From NCBI GenBank assembly GCA_903907865.1, contig CAIVPR010000008.1:21542-85541 (forward strand): a stretch of DNA of 64,000 nt. Direction: 5' to 3'. Within the stretch, counting starts at the first letter, position 1. The number at the start of each line of letters is the position of its first letter. The stretch is from an uncultured Acidobacteriia bacterium. GTDB lineage: Bacteria; Acidobacteriota; Terriglobia; Bryobacterales; Bryobacteraceae. Under the pieces are notes generated by a model. That model searched no databases, had not been told where the DNA came from, and worked only from the letters and a program-made list of their open reading frames with translations. Of this stretch, positions 8,496-16,334 are shown one piece after another. The position numbers were made by a program, and so were the translations under genes.

Positions 8496-8589
8496 CTACT
8501 CGCTGTGACGGCGGTCGGGTACGCTCTCGACCGCCGGGCAATCGGCCTAATTCATAGTGGCCTTTGGCATAGGCCCTTTCCAGCGCTCT

Positions 8590-9807
8590 TCACTTTCCAG
8601 ACAGTTTGGCGGCCCTGAAGTCCTTGACGATCCTTGTGAAATCGCTGCAAACAATCGCCAAATCCCGCAGGTCTTTGACGTGCGAGTAATCGATCTGGTC
8701 CTTCGCCTTTCCGCCGGGTGCTGACTCCGAAAGCATCCGCTGCCTGATGTCGATCAATCCGTTCATCAAATCCGATTGATATTCTGCGGCCTTTGCCTCA
8801 TCCATCTTGCCGCGCTCCTGCGGCGGAGCCATTTTGCGACGGGTATTCCACAACTGCATCATCGAAGTACAGGCTTGCAGCTTGACGTTGCCCTCTGTTG
8901 TTAGTGGGTTCATGGCCCAAGCTACGGCACGTGTCCCCCTCATGTTGGTGCCGCCACCCATCATCTGGGCCATCGCGGAACTTAGGTCTGGCCCCGGTGG
9001 CGCGGGCGGTTTGCCGCCAAGGATTTCCTTCGCCTGCGCAGCATGGCTGCCATTCGGATCTAGAACCAAGTACTTTTGCAGGGCATCGTTGACATCGTCA
9101 GCCGAGAACTCTATCGCCGTGCAGGTGGACTTGTACTTTGACGCCAAAAGGGCGTATTGGAACTGTGCCTCCGCATTTTCGGGATCCGACTGGCGGGCCC
9201 TCTTGAAGTACGCACTCGCGGCGCAGGGCTGGCCCATGTCAAGCATGAACATCCCGTTGTCGAAATCGGTCTTGCTCAAACCCTTCGCAACGTTGGCGAA
9301 GTCCAAGCGAGCCAAGTCATCCCCCAGCACCCCGCCCAAGGCGTCCTTTGTCCGACCGCCCGTTGCGGGATTTCGGGTCTGCTCGTCGAGGGACTTCTGA
9401 ATCTCCTCGAGTTTTTGGTTCAGAGCTGAAATGTCCTTGCCTGCCCGAGACGCGTCGTGCCTACCGGCAGCTTCCAAGAACTTCGCGAGGCTCGTAGCCA
9501 AGACATCATCCTTATTCTGGACGAGACCTGCAATCTTATTTATCGTCAGAGTTAGGATACGCAGGTCCCTTTGCATTGCCGCGTTTTGTTTGGCCAACCC
9601 ATTCATTGTTTGAAGCCCTTTGGCAAGATCCGGCGCCAGGGCTTCGATATTCGAGCACGCAACCAATTGGCCGTTTGGCCCGTTGGCCATAATGATCTGC
9701 TGTTTTGGGCACCCTTTGTCGGACTGCGCGATTGCCACTCCGTTGAGGCACATGCAGACTGCTGCCACCCACGCTAACCGAGAGTATTGAAGGCGGACTG
9801 TCATCAC
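8590..9807 (-). CDS. Secreted repeat-containing protein coupled to TIR gene
   Basis: This 405-residue protein was not recognised as a named family. It has a signal peptide (residues 1-27, ending NGVAIAQS), then a long alpha-helical and partly coiled-coil stretch (about 60-150, ALNQKLEEIQKSLDEQT). Next is a TPR-like segment (about 185-255) with CAASAYFKRARQSDPENAEA and YALLASKYKS. A glycine/methionine linker (MAQMMGGGTNM) precedes a helical C-terminus. Several cysteines suggest an exported, disulfide-containing protein. Its ATG overlaps the stop of the TIR gene by 4 bases (9804-9807), so the two are made together. A periplasmic role for the TIR-membrane partner is inferred. Confidence 0.8.
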   Translation of the reverse strand: MMTVRLQYSRLAWVAAVCMCLNGVAIAQSDKGCPKQQIIMANGPNGQLVACSNIEALAPDLAKGLQTMNGLAKQNAAMQRDLRILTLTINKIAGLVQNKDDVLATSLAKFLEAAGRHDASRAGKDISALNQKLEEIQKSLDEQTRNPATGGRTKDALGGVLGDDLARLDFANVAKGLSKTDFDNGMFMLDMGQPCAASAYFKRARQSDPENAEAQFQYALLASKYKSTCTAIEFSADDVNDALQKYLVLDPNGSHAAQAKEILGGKPPAPPGPDLSSAMAQMMGGGTNMRGTRAVAWAMNPLTTEGNVKLQACTSMMQLWNTRRKMAPPQERGKMDEAKAAEYQSDLMNGLIDIRQRMLSESAPGGKAKDQIDYSHVKDLRDLAIVCSDFTRIVKDFRAAKLSGK

Positions 9808-10829
9808 TTTGCAACCTTTCCGAGTGTCGACTCACCACAAACCGACCCATCCTCAGACTTCACCGAAACGGAGGCCGCTTTGATTAAGCCTAGTGTATCA
9901 GACTTTTCCGGTGTCACATGCCAAACTTGAGTGACGCGAAATCTAGAGCGACTGTCCTCGCGGGGCGGCAGTATTAGGCAGGTAGTGATCGAGTCCGAGA
10001 TCGAACGAGCCCCGACGTGAAGTGTCTGGGATGCGAGCGCGTCCGGGGCAAACTGGGACGTGAGGTCGCCGCGGTCGGAGTCCCGGATCGTCGCACCGTC
10101 GAGCAGCAGTTGAACGTTCCTGAACCGAACGTCAGGGGCATATAGGTAGACCCAGACCGTGAGACTGGTCTCGCCTCGACGCAAGGTCACGTCAATACCC
10201 GGAGCGAGGTCGACGTACCCCAGAGCCATAAACGAAGAGTTCCGGTCTTTCTCGACCACCCTCATGTGCGTGTTCCACGCAGCATACAAGATGATGGCGG
10301 CAACGATCACAGCCAAGAAGCTGCCGCCGACGGTTGTAAGGAAGGCGTCACGATGGTATCGGAGCCGCCGCCACCGAGAAGGCGCAACTGTAACCTGCTC
10401 CCAATTTGGATCGTTTCGGGCCGCAGCGGTCACCAGTGGCAGCGTACCGTCCAGCCCGGCGCGGGAACTGACCACCCACTGGAGATTGCCGATGTAGTAG
10501 GCAATGCCTCTCGAAATGCTAGCGGCCTCGTCGAGCACGACCGGCAAGAGGCGCTTCCGATTTCTGACGGCAGCGTCCAGTTCCTTGGGGACATGGTCCG
10601 ATGCATTCGTTCGCGACGAGACAACCACCAAGACAACTTCGGTTGTTTCGATTGCGAGGGCAATCTCGTCGGCCCATGGGGTTCCGGCCCGGGTCGAGAC
10701 ATCTCGAGGGGCAATCCAACATTTCAGGCCCTCCCCTTCGAGATACTCACAGACTCGGAACGCGACCGCCGCGTCGGGGGTCGCGTATGAGATGAATACC
10801 TGCGGCTGCGTTAGTGTCGCGTCGGGCAC
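9804..10829 (-). CDS. TIR domain protein with membrane helix and periplasmic domain
   Basis: The protein has 341 residues. Residues 9-125 are a TIR_2-type domain: VFISYATPDAAVAFRVCEYL, GLKCWIAPRDV, then VVLVVVSSRTN and the SDHVPKELDAAV block, whose Glu83 sits where NADase TIRs carry the catalytic glutamate. A basic juxtamembrane stretch (SRWRRLRYHR) precedes one transmembrane helix at about 163-184. The remaining 150 residues are beta-rich and should be periplasmic. The start is GTG at 10829 with GGAGGG upstream; no nearby ATG fits. It is the first gene of a two-gene unit. Bacterial TIR proteins usually hydrolyse NAD or sense ligands; its trigger and activity are unknown. Confidence 0.85.
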   Translation of the reverse strand: MPDATLTQPQVFISYATPDAAVAFRVCEYLEGEGLKCWIAPRDVSTRAGTPWADEIALAIETTEVVLVVVSSRTNASDHVPKELDAAVRNRKRLLPVVLDEAASISRGIAYYIGNLQWVVSSRAGLDGTLPLVTAAARNDPNWEQVTVAPSRWRRLRYHRDAFLTTVGGSFLAVIVAAIILYAAWNTHMRVVEKDRNSSFMALGYVDLAPGIDVTLRRGETSLTVWVYLYAPDVRFRNVQLLLDGATIRDSDRGDLTSQFAPDALASQTLHVGARSISDSITTCLILPPREDSRSRFRVTQVWHVTPEKSDTLGLIKAASVSVKSEDGSVCGESTLGKVAK

Positions 10830-10904
10830 CGGTTCCCTCCACCTTCAACTCCTCGATCCGAGTGCTCGAGTTCGAAGCGCAGCCAAGGCCGCCGCGACCA
10901 AGTA

Positions 10905-11462
10905 CTACGCGCGTTCCGAGTACGTGCCTTCGGAGGTGTTGACCCGGATCTTTTCGCCTTCGACGATGAACGCCGGGACCTGCACGACCAACCCCGTCTC
11001 CATCTTCGCGGGCTTGCCCACGTTGGAAACGGTTGCGCCCTTCAGACTGGGCTCGGTCTCAACCACCAGCAGATCCACCGCCGCGGGCAGTTCCACCGAC
11101 ATCGGCTTGCCCTCGTAGAACTCCACGTGCACCTTGAGTTCCGGGATCAGGTAGTAGATCGCGTCGCCCAGCAGATCCTTCGTCAAGTGAATCTGCTCGA
11201 AGTTCTCGGTGTTCATGAAGTAGTAGTACTCTCCGTCGTCGTAGAGGTACTCCATTTCGATTTCCTCCATGATGGCCTTTTCGACCTTGTCTTCGGAGGA
11301 GAAGCGGTGTTCCATCATCGAACCGGTCCGGAGGCTGCGCATCCGGACCTGCACGAAGCCGCGAAGGTTGCCGGGCGTGCGGTGGGTCATGCTGAACACC
11401 GAGTAGAGCTCGTTGTTGAACTTCACGACCATTCCAGGCCGCATTTTGGTAGCTGATAGCAT
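10905..11462 (-). CDS. efp: Translation elongation factor P
   Basis: EF-P of 185 residues relieves ribosome stalling at polyproline. It has the KOW-like N-domain (MRPGMVVKFNNELYSV), the middle OB domain (EYYYFMNTENFEQIHL) and the C-terminal OB domain ending VNTSEGTYSERA. The acceptor loop reads PGNLRGF. Aligned to E. coli (PGKGQAF), Asn32 replaces the lysine that is beta-lysylated and the residue rhamnosylated in Pseudomonas-type EF-P, while an Arg lies two positions later. A GGAGG ribosome site precedes the ATG. It stands between the TIR unit and the PQQ dehydrogenase unit. Confidence 0.96.
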   Translation of the reverse strand: MLSATKMRPGMVVKFNNELYSVFSMTHRTPGNLRGFVQVRMRSLRTGSMMEHRFSSEDKVEKAIMEEIEMEYLYDDGEYYYFMNTENFEQIHLTKDLLGDAIYYLIPELKVHVEFYEGKPMSVELPAAVDLLVVETEPSLKGATVSNVGKPAKMETGLVVQVPAFIVEGEKIRVNTSEGTYSERA

Positions 11463-11510
11463 TCGAAACCTCCATTGTAGCCCACTGGCCCCGGCCTGCT
11501 GGCCGGTAGA

Positions 11511-13088
11511 CTACCGGGTCAACGCATAGGCGTAGAGCGAATCCCCTGCCCCAACCACCACGTACTGCTTGCCATCCAGCATGTAGGTCATCGGTCCGTT
11601 GGCCACGGGTCCACCGACGCGGGAATGCCACAGGATGTTGCCGTTGGCCGGATCGAAGGCGATGAAGTTCGAGTTCGGGTCGCCGGTGAAGAGCAGGCCG
11701 CCCGCCGTGGTGAGGATGCCGAAGTTACCGCCGCCTTGGCCGGGGTACTCGTGGACCCACTTCTTCGCACCGGTCTTATAGTCGAGCGCCGTGACCGACG
11801 CCTTCGACCACAGGTTGTTCTCCTTGCCGGCGAAGCCCTCGGGCTTGTTGTCGGTGTCGGTCATGAAGAGCAGGCTGTAGTTTTCGGTCGAGCTGACGTA
11901 GAACAGGCCCGTCATCGGGTCGAACGAAGGCGCGGCCCAGTTGGTGCCGCCCGACGCGGTCGGAGCGCTCAGAATGCCGTCGGCCTTTGGATTTTTCTCC
12001 TGATTCGGGATGGGTTGGCCGCGTTTGTCCTCGCCCAGGGACCAGTTGATGGGCACGTAGGGTTTCGACACGATCTTCTGGCCATTGGTGCGGTCCAGCA
12101 CGAAGAAGTACCCGTTGCGGCTGGCCTGCGCAACCAGCTTGCGTGGCTTGCCGTCAATCACGCCGTCGAACAGGACGGGCGTTTGGACCGCGTCCCAGTC
12201 ATGCGTATCGTGCGGCGAGGCCTGGAAATACCACTTCATCTTGCCGGTGTCGACGTCGAGCGCGACGATCGAGCAGGTATAGAGGTTGTCGCCCTTGCGT
12301 CCCTGGCCCGCAAAGACGGGATTCGGGTTGCCGGTGCCGAGGTAGTAGAGGTTGAGTTCGGGATCGTAGGTGCCGGGCATCCAAGTCATGCCGCCGCCAT
12401 GCTCCATGGCGTCCTTGTTGGGCCAGGTCTCGGCACCGGGCTCGCCGATGCGCGGCGTGGTGTTCCAGTGCCACTGGGTCTTGCCGGTTTCGGGGTCGCG
12501 CGCTTCGAGGTAGCCGGGGACGTCGAGCGAATCGCCGCCCGTGCCGACGATCACGTGGTTCTTGATCACGACCGGGGCTGGCGTGGAGAAGTACTCCAGC
12601 CGGACGTCGCCGATTTCCACATGCCAGCGCTCGGTGCCGTCCTTGGCGTTGAGGCAGACGAGGTAGTTGTCGGGCGTTTCGAAATAGAGCCAGTCGCGGT
12701 ACATCGCGAAACCGCGACTGCCGATGTGGATGCCGCCCTTGGACTTCCACGAATAGTGCCAAAGTTGGCGACCGGTGCGGGCGTCGACGGCCCAAGCGTG
12801 GTCGGGGGCGGAGAAATAGAGGACGCCGTTGACCTCGATGGGGGTGGCCTTGACGGAGTTACCGCCGGGCGGGTTGGCCCCGAAGTTCATCCGATAGGTC
12901 CAGGCGAGCGTAAGGTTACCGACGTTGGCGGCGTTGACCTGCTTCAGGGTGCTGAAACGCTTGCCGGAATAGTCGCCGTTGAAGGTGGGCCAGGTGTCGG
13001 TGGGCGGCTGGAGGAGCTTCGCCGGGTCGAGGCCCTGGGCGAAAACGGCGGCGGCCGACAGGGTGAGGGAAATCGCTAGGTTCTTCAT
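11511..13088 (-). CDS. PQQ-dependent alcohol dehydrogenase-type quinoprotein
   Basis: This 525-residue periplasmic beta-propeller has a signal peptide (residues 1-18). It opens with the tryptophan-docking pattern of the eight-bladed PQQ enzymes (WPTFNGDYSGKRFSTL) and carries YYLGTGNPNPVF and the active-site block DTHDWDAVQTPVL with the catalytic Asp. The vicinal cysteine pair of classical methanol and ethanol dehydrogenases is missing, and there is no C-terminal haem domain. Electrons probably pass to the cytochrome encoded just upstream, whose stop overlaps this ATG by 4 bases. The alcohol or sugar substrate cannot be read from the sequence. Confidence 0.92.
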   Translation of the reverse strand: MKNLAISLTLSAAAVFAQGLDPAKLLQPPTDTWPTFNGDYSGKRFSTLKQVNAANVGNLTLAWTYRMNFGANPPGGNSVKATPIEVNGVLYFSAPDHAWAVDARTGRQLWHYSWKSKGGIHIGSRGFAMYRDWLYFETPDNYLVCLNAKDGTERWHVEIGDVRLEYFSTPAPVVIKNHVIVGTGGDSLDVPGYLEARDPETGKTQWHWNTTPRIGEPGAETWPNKDAMEHGGGMTWMPGTYDPELNLYYLGTGNPNPVFAGQGRKGDNLYTCSIVALDVDTGKMKWYFQASPHDTHDWDAVQTPVLFDGVIDGKPRKLVAQASRNGYFFVLDRTNGQKIVSKPYVPINWSLGEDKRGQPIPNQEKNPKADGILSAPTASGGTNWAAPSFDPMTGLFYVSSTENYSLLFMTDTDNKPEGFAGKENNLWSKASVTALDYKTGAKKWVHEYPGQGGGNFGILTTAGGLLFTGDPNSNFIAFDPANGNILWHSRVGGPVANGPMTYMLDGKQYVVVGAGDSLYAYALTR

Positions 13089-13909
13089 TTCAAGGTCACC
13101 ACGTAGGCGAGGACATTGTGCAGGTCTGTGTCGTTGAACGACTTCATCAGTTTTTCGTGCCCGGCGAGCGGGTCTTCCACGTCGACTTTCACCGAGGGGC
13201 CGCGCGTGAAGCCGTGGTATTCGCCGGAGGCGTCGCGGAGGGCGACCTCGAAGTCGTCGAGGTATTCGAGGTGGCCTTCGATTGTCTGCGTGCCGGCGGT
13301 GACCTTGACCGCAGCCTTGCCGCCGGCGCGGCCACCGGGATAGACGATGCGGCCCATCAGAACGGCCTCGTCATACTTGGCCGCGACTCCCTTCAGATCC
13401 TTGCCCTTATTGGGCTGGCCGGTATGGCATCCGGCGCAGTTGGCGGCGAAGAAGGGCTTGCCCTTGGCGGCGTCGCCGGTGTTGACGGGCTTGAGCTTGT
13501 AGGAGCCGCGGTCGATGGCGTCCTGCTGGCGGGTGCGGATGAAGGCCGCGATGTCCTTGATCTGGGCGTCGGACATCTGCGGGAAGGCGGGCATGCCGGG
13601 TTTGCCCGCACGGATGACGGGCCCGAGCTCGTCGCCGCCCTCGTCGCGCAGGGCGACGGCGGAGCGGAGGAGGTCGGGGCCCTCGCCGCCGGTGGCGTTG
13701 GGTCCGTGGCAGAAACCGCAGGCTTGGACGAAGGCGGACTTGCCGCGCTCCACCGAGGCGTTGTCGGGGACGGGACGGGAGATGAGGAATGGGCTGCGGG
13801 CTGGCGCTTGGGGTGCCGCGCCGCGTCCGCCGGGGGGCGGCGTTTGGGCGGCCGAGAGCAGCGGGAAGGCCAGCAGGCAGAGGCCTGCGAGGAACTTGGA
13901 ACTTTGCAT
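13085..13909 (-). CDS. Di-haem c-type cytochrome, electron acceptor of the PQQ dehydrogenase
   Basis: The protein has 274 residues from the ATG at 13909, chosen because a normal signal peptide (MQSSKFLAGLCLLAFPLL) follows; an upstream GTG would add 17 unlikely residues. Two haem c sites are visible, C64GFCH68 and C158AGCH162, each in its own cytochrome c fold, with methionine ligands possible in KPGMPAFPQMSD. A C-terminal region of about 70 residues after the second haem (TIEGHLEYLDDFEVALRD) resembles a module common in acidobacterial cytochromes next to PQQ enzymes. It overlaps the dehydrogenase gene by 4 bases, so the two form one periplasmic oxidation unit. Confidence 0.9.
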   Translation of the reverse strand: MQSSKFLAGLCLLAFPLLSAAQTPPPGGRGAAPQAPARSPFLISRPVPDNASVERGKSAFVQACGFCHGPNATGGEGPDLLRSAVALRDEGGDELGPVIRAGKPGMPAFPQMSDAQIKDIAAFIRTRQQDAIDRGSYKLKPVNTGDAAKGKPFFAANCAGCHTGQPNKGKDLKGVAAKYDEAVLMGRIVYPGGRAGGKAAVKVTAGTQTIEGHLEYLDDFEVALRDASGEYHGFTRGPSVKVDVEDPLAGHEKLMKSFNDTDLHNVLAYVVTLK

Positions 13910-13978
13910 GTCGCTTGTATTTAAGTTAGCGCAGGCGGGTGGTGTGGGCGCTAAGGTCACGGTAGTCGGGACCCGGCG

Positions 13979-14389
13979 CTAAAGCCAAGGATTCAGCAGC
14001 CGGACGCCCATCGGCTCGAAGTCGGCAACATTGCGGGTGACAACCGTCAGGTCCCGGGTCAGGGCAGTGGCGGCGATCATGGCGTCGCGTTCCGGGCGCG
14101 GGTTGGGAACATGCAGGGCTGCACACCTGCGTGCCATCGTGGCGTCGAACGGAATGATTCGCCCGCGGAATGCGGGCAAGACCGATTGGTCGATCCAAGC
14201 CAGAATCTGGAATCCCTGCGCAGCGTCTCGATGGGCGAGCCGCTTAGCCCCGAGTTCCAGTTCGAACAGAGTGACCGCCGACAACCACATACTGTCGGGA
14301 TTGGTACGGGCGGCCCAAGCCACCACCGCAGGATGGGCGCGCTCAGTCCTGCGCAGTTCTGACACTACATTCGTGTCCACCAAGAACAT
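13979..14389 (-). CDS. PIN-domain toxin (VapC/FitB type)
   Basis: This 136-residue protein begins MFLVDTNVVSELRR, with the first PIN aspartate at D5. LSAVTLFELELGAKRL gives the conserved Glu, PERDAMIAATAL the third acidic site and VVTRNVADFEPMGV the last. FitB/VapC proteins are Mg-dependent RNases held in check by the antitoxin of the preceding gene, whose TAA overlaps this ATG by one base (TAATG). The window contains several TA modules of different families; this is the only PIN-domain toxin paired with a Phd-type antitoxin. Confidence 0.92.
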   Translation of the reverse strand: MFLVDTNVVSELRRTERAHPAVVAWAARTNPDSMWLSAVTLFELELGAKRLAHRDAAQGFQILAWIDQSVLPAFRGRIIPFDATMARRCAALHVPNPRPERDAMIAATALTRDLTVVTRNVADFEPMGVRLLNPWL

Positions 14390-14637
14390 TAGGGGAATTC
14401 CGCCGCTCGGAAACCGGGATTCATTCGGGGCGGCTCGAATTCAATGTCACCGGTGTCGGTCGACGCTAGAAGGTCCACCATGCTGCGCGGCGGACCGACC
14501 AAACGGCGGTATGCGTCGTGGCTCAACAACACGTATGCTGGTTCACCACGGTCTGTGACGATTACGGGGCCCAATTCCGCAGCGCGTTTTGCCCTGCTCA
14601 CATCCTGGTTGAATTCACGGCTGGAGAGTGTTGTCAT
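14389..14637 (-). CDS. Phd/YefM-type antitoxin
   Basis: This 82-residue protein has the Phd/YefM DNA-binding N-terminus (LSSREFNQDVSRAKRAAELG then PVIVTDRGEPAYVLLSHDAY). The C-terminal 30 residues (TGDIEFEPPRMNPGF) should wrap the toxin. AGGAAGGG lies 6 bases before the ATG. These antitoxins bind their own promoter, here presumably in the 88 bases shared with the divergent trxB gene, although no operator palindrome was recognised. Confidence 0.9.
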   Translation of the reverse strand: MTTLSSREFNQDVSRAKRAAELGPVIVTDRGEPAYVLLSHDAYRRLVGPPRSMVDLLASTDTGDIEFEPPRMNPGFRAAEFP

Positions 14638-14725
14638 TCCATACCCTTCCTGATCCTACAATACTACATACCCGCTGGCATCCGTCCACACTCCCCAAGC
14701 ATCTGATAGGCTCAAAATTCACCCC

Positions 14726-15649
14726 ATGCACAACGTTGTCATCATCGGATCCGGTTGCGCCGGAAACACCGCCGCTGTCTACACGGCCCGCGCGGGCCTG
14801 AAGCCGCTCGTCGTCAAGGGCCACGAAGCGGGCGGGCAGCTCTCCATCACCACCGAGGTCGAAAACTTCCCCGGCTTCCCCGAGGGCATCCTCGGCCCCG
14901 ACCTCGTCGAGAACATCAAGAAGCAGGCCGAGCGCTTCGGGGCCACCTACGTCGACGGTGCTGTCAGCGAGGCCGACCTCTCCAAGCGCCCGTTCCGGCT
15001 CAATATCGAGGGCGAATGGGTGGAGACCCGGGTCCTGATCGTGGCCTCCGGCGCGAAGGCGCGCTGGCTGGACCTGCCCACCGAACAGCAGTTGATCGGC
15101 CACGGCGTCAGTTCGTGCGCCACCTGCGACGGCTTTTTCTACCGCGACAAGGAGATCATGGTAGTCGGCGGCGGCGATTCCGCGATGGAGGAGGCCAACT
15201 TCCTGACCCGTTTCGGCCGTCGGGTCGCCCTGGTGCACCGCCGCGACTCGTTCCGGGCGTCCAAGATCATGCTGGACCGCGTCAAGGCCAACCCGAAGAT
15301 CGAGATGATCCTGAATTCGGCGGTCGAGGAGGTTTTCGACGTCGAAAAGCACATCGTCACCGGCGTTCGGCTGAAGAACCTGGTGACGGGCGAGAGCACG
15401 ATCCGCGAAGTGGACGGACTGTTCGTCGCCATCGGCCACATCCCGAACACGCAGGTTTTCAAGGGCCAGTTGGATCTGGATCCGGACGGCTACATCATTT
15501 CCCACGGCGGCGCGCGCACCAACATCCACGGCGTGTTCCATGCGGGCGACGTGCAGGACCGCGTCTATCGTCAAGCGATCACGGCGGCGGGTGCCGGCTG
15601 CATGGCGGCCATCGAAACCGAGCGACTCCTCGAAGCGGAAGGACATTAA
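14726..15649 (+). CDS. trxB: Thioredoxin reductase family FAD/NAD(P)H protein
   Basis: This 307-residue flavoprotein has the FAD-binding GSGCAGNTAAVYTARAG, the redox-active C131-A-T-C134 in SSCATCDGFFY, the NAD(P)H-binding VVGGGDSAMEEA and the C-terminal FAD motif GVFHAGDVQDRVYRQ. It reduces thioredoxin with NADPH in the cytosol. The second dinucleotide segment contains HRRDSFRASKIM, the usual NADPH-selective HRRxxxR. The ATG at 14726 gives the standard N-terminus. A gap of 4 bases separates it from the RidA-family gene, so the two are probably co-transcribed. Confidence 0.96.
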   Translation: MHNVVIIGSGCAGNTAAVYTARAGLKPLVVKGHEAGGQLSITTEVENFPGFPEGILGPDLVENIKKQAERFGATYVDGAVSEADLSKRPFRLNIEGEWVETRVLIVASGAKARWLDLPTEQQLIGHGVSSCATCDGFFYRDKEIMVVGGGDSAMEEANFLTRFGRRVALVHRRDSFRASKIMLDRVKANPKIEMILNSAVEEVFDVEKHIVTGVRLKNLVTGESTIREVDGLFVAIGHIPNTQVFKGQLDLDPDGYIISHGGARTNIHGVFHAGDVQDRVYRQAITAAGAGCMAAIETERLLEAEGH

Positions 15650-15653
15650 GACA

Positions 15654-16037
15654 ATGATCGAAAGACTCACTCCCCCCGGCTCGCCCGCACCGCGAGGCCC
15701 CTATTCCCCCGCAGTCCGCGCGGGCGATTTCATCTTCGTCTCCGGCCAGTTGGCGGTGGACCCGGAGACCAACCAGTATACTCCGGGCGACATCCAGCAG
15801 GAAACCCGGATGACGCTGAACAACATCAAGCGGATTTTGGAAGGCGCGGGCGCGTCGATGGCCGATGCAGTGCGCGTGGGCGTGTTCCTCGCGGATGGTT
15901 CCGAATTCGGGAAGATGAACGAGGTCTACGCGGAGTTCTTCGGGGACGCCAAACCGGCGCGGACGACCATTGTTTGCAAGTTCGCGGCGGATATCAAAGT
16001 GGAGATTGATTGCGTGGCTTATAAGCCCAAGGGGTAA
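15654..16037 (+). CDS. RidA family enamine/imine deaminase
   Basis: This 127-residue protein has the RidA (YjgF/YER057c/UK114) pattern: RGPYSPAVRAGDFIFVSGQL, then GASMADAVRVGVFL and the catalytic Arg in PARTTIVCKF. Cytosolic trimers hydrolyse reactive 2-aminoacrylate-type enamines released by PLP enzymes. The ATG at 15654 is used rather than the longer upstream frame, which would run through trxB. The C-terminal VEIDCVAYKP is typical. It follows trxB by 4 bases. Confidence 0.93.
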   Translation: MIERLTPPGSPAPRGPYSPAVRAGDFIFVSGQLAVDPETNQYTPGDIQQETRMTLNNIKRILEGAGASMADAVRVGVFLADGSEFGKMNEVYAEFFGDAKPARTTIVCKFAADIKVEIDCVAYKPKG

Positions 16038-16058
16038 GCGAACGGGCGCAAGGGGCCG

Positions 16059-16265
16059 ATGAAATACGACGTGATCATCTCTTGGAGCAAGGACGATGCA
16101 GCCTACATCGCGAACGTCCCCGATCTCCCGGGATGCCTGGCGCATGGCCCCACCAGGTCCGCCGCGCTTGTCAATGTTGAGTCGGCAGCGGACCTCTGGT
16201 TGAAGACCGCAAACGAGTTCGGCGACCCGATCCCGGAGCCCGAGGGACGGCTAGCATTGGCCTGA
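16059..16265 (+). CDS. HicB-like protein without HicA partner
   Basis: This 68-residue protein begins MKYDVIISWSKDDAAYIANV and continues PDLPGCLAHGPTRSAAL, the N-terminal partial RNase H fold of HicB antitoxins. It lacks the C-terminal DNA-binding domain and no HicA toxin (a small dsRBD-like protein) lies on either side. AAGGGG precedes the ATG. It is either an orphan antitoxin or a member of the UPF0150-like stand-alone group. It follows RidA by 21 bases and may be read from the trxB promoter. Confidence 0.85.
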   Translation: MKYDVIISWSKDDAAYIANVPDLPGCLAHGPTRSAALVNVESAADLWLKTANEFGDPIPEPEGRLALA

Positions 16266-16334
16266 CAGATCCTCGCCCCGAGAGTTCCTTGAGACCAGGC
16301 TCCTGCTACAATGCCCAAAAGTCGCAGGAACCCT

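Noticed and set aside
9804..10829. Thoeris or CBASS assignment for the TIR gene
   Set aside because: No ThsA-like NADase, CD-NTase or other diagnostic partner lies nearby, so a named defence system cannot be supported.
11625..13079. Plus-strand 484-residue frame
   Set aside because: It is antisense to the PQQ dehydrogenase and composed of Val/Gly/Arg-rich low-information sequence.
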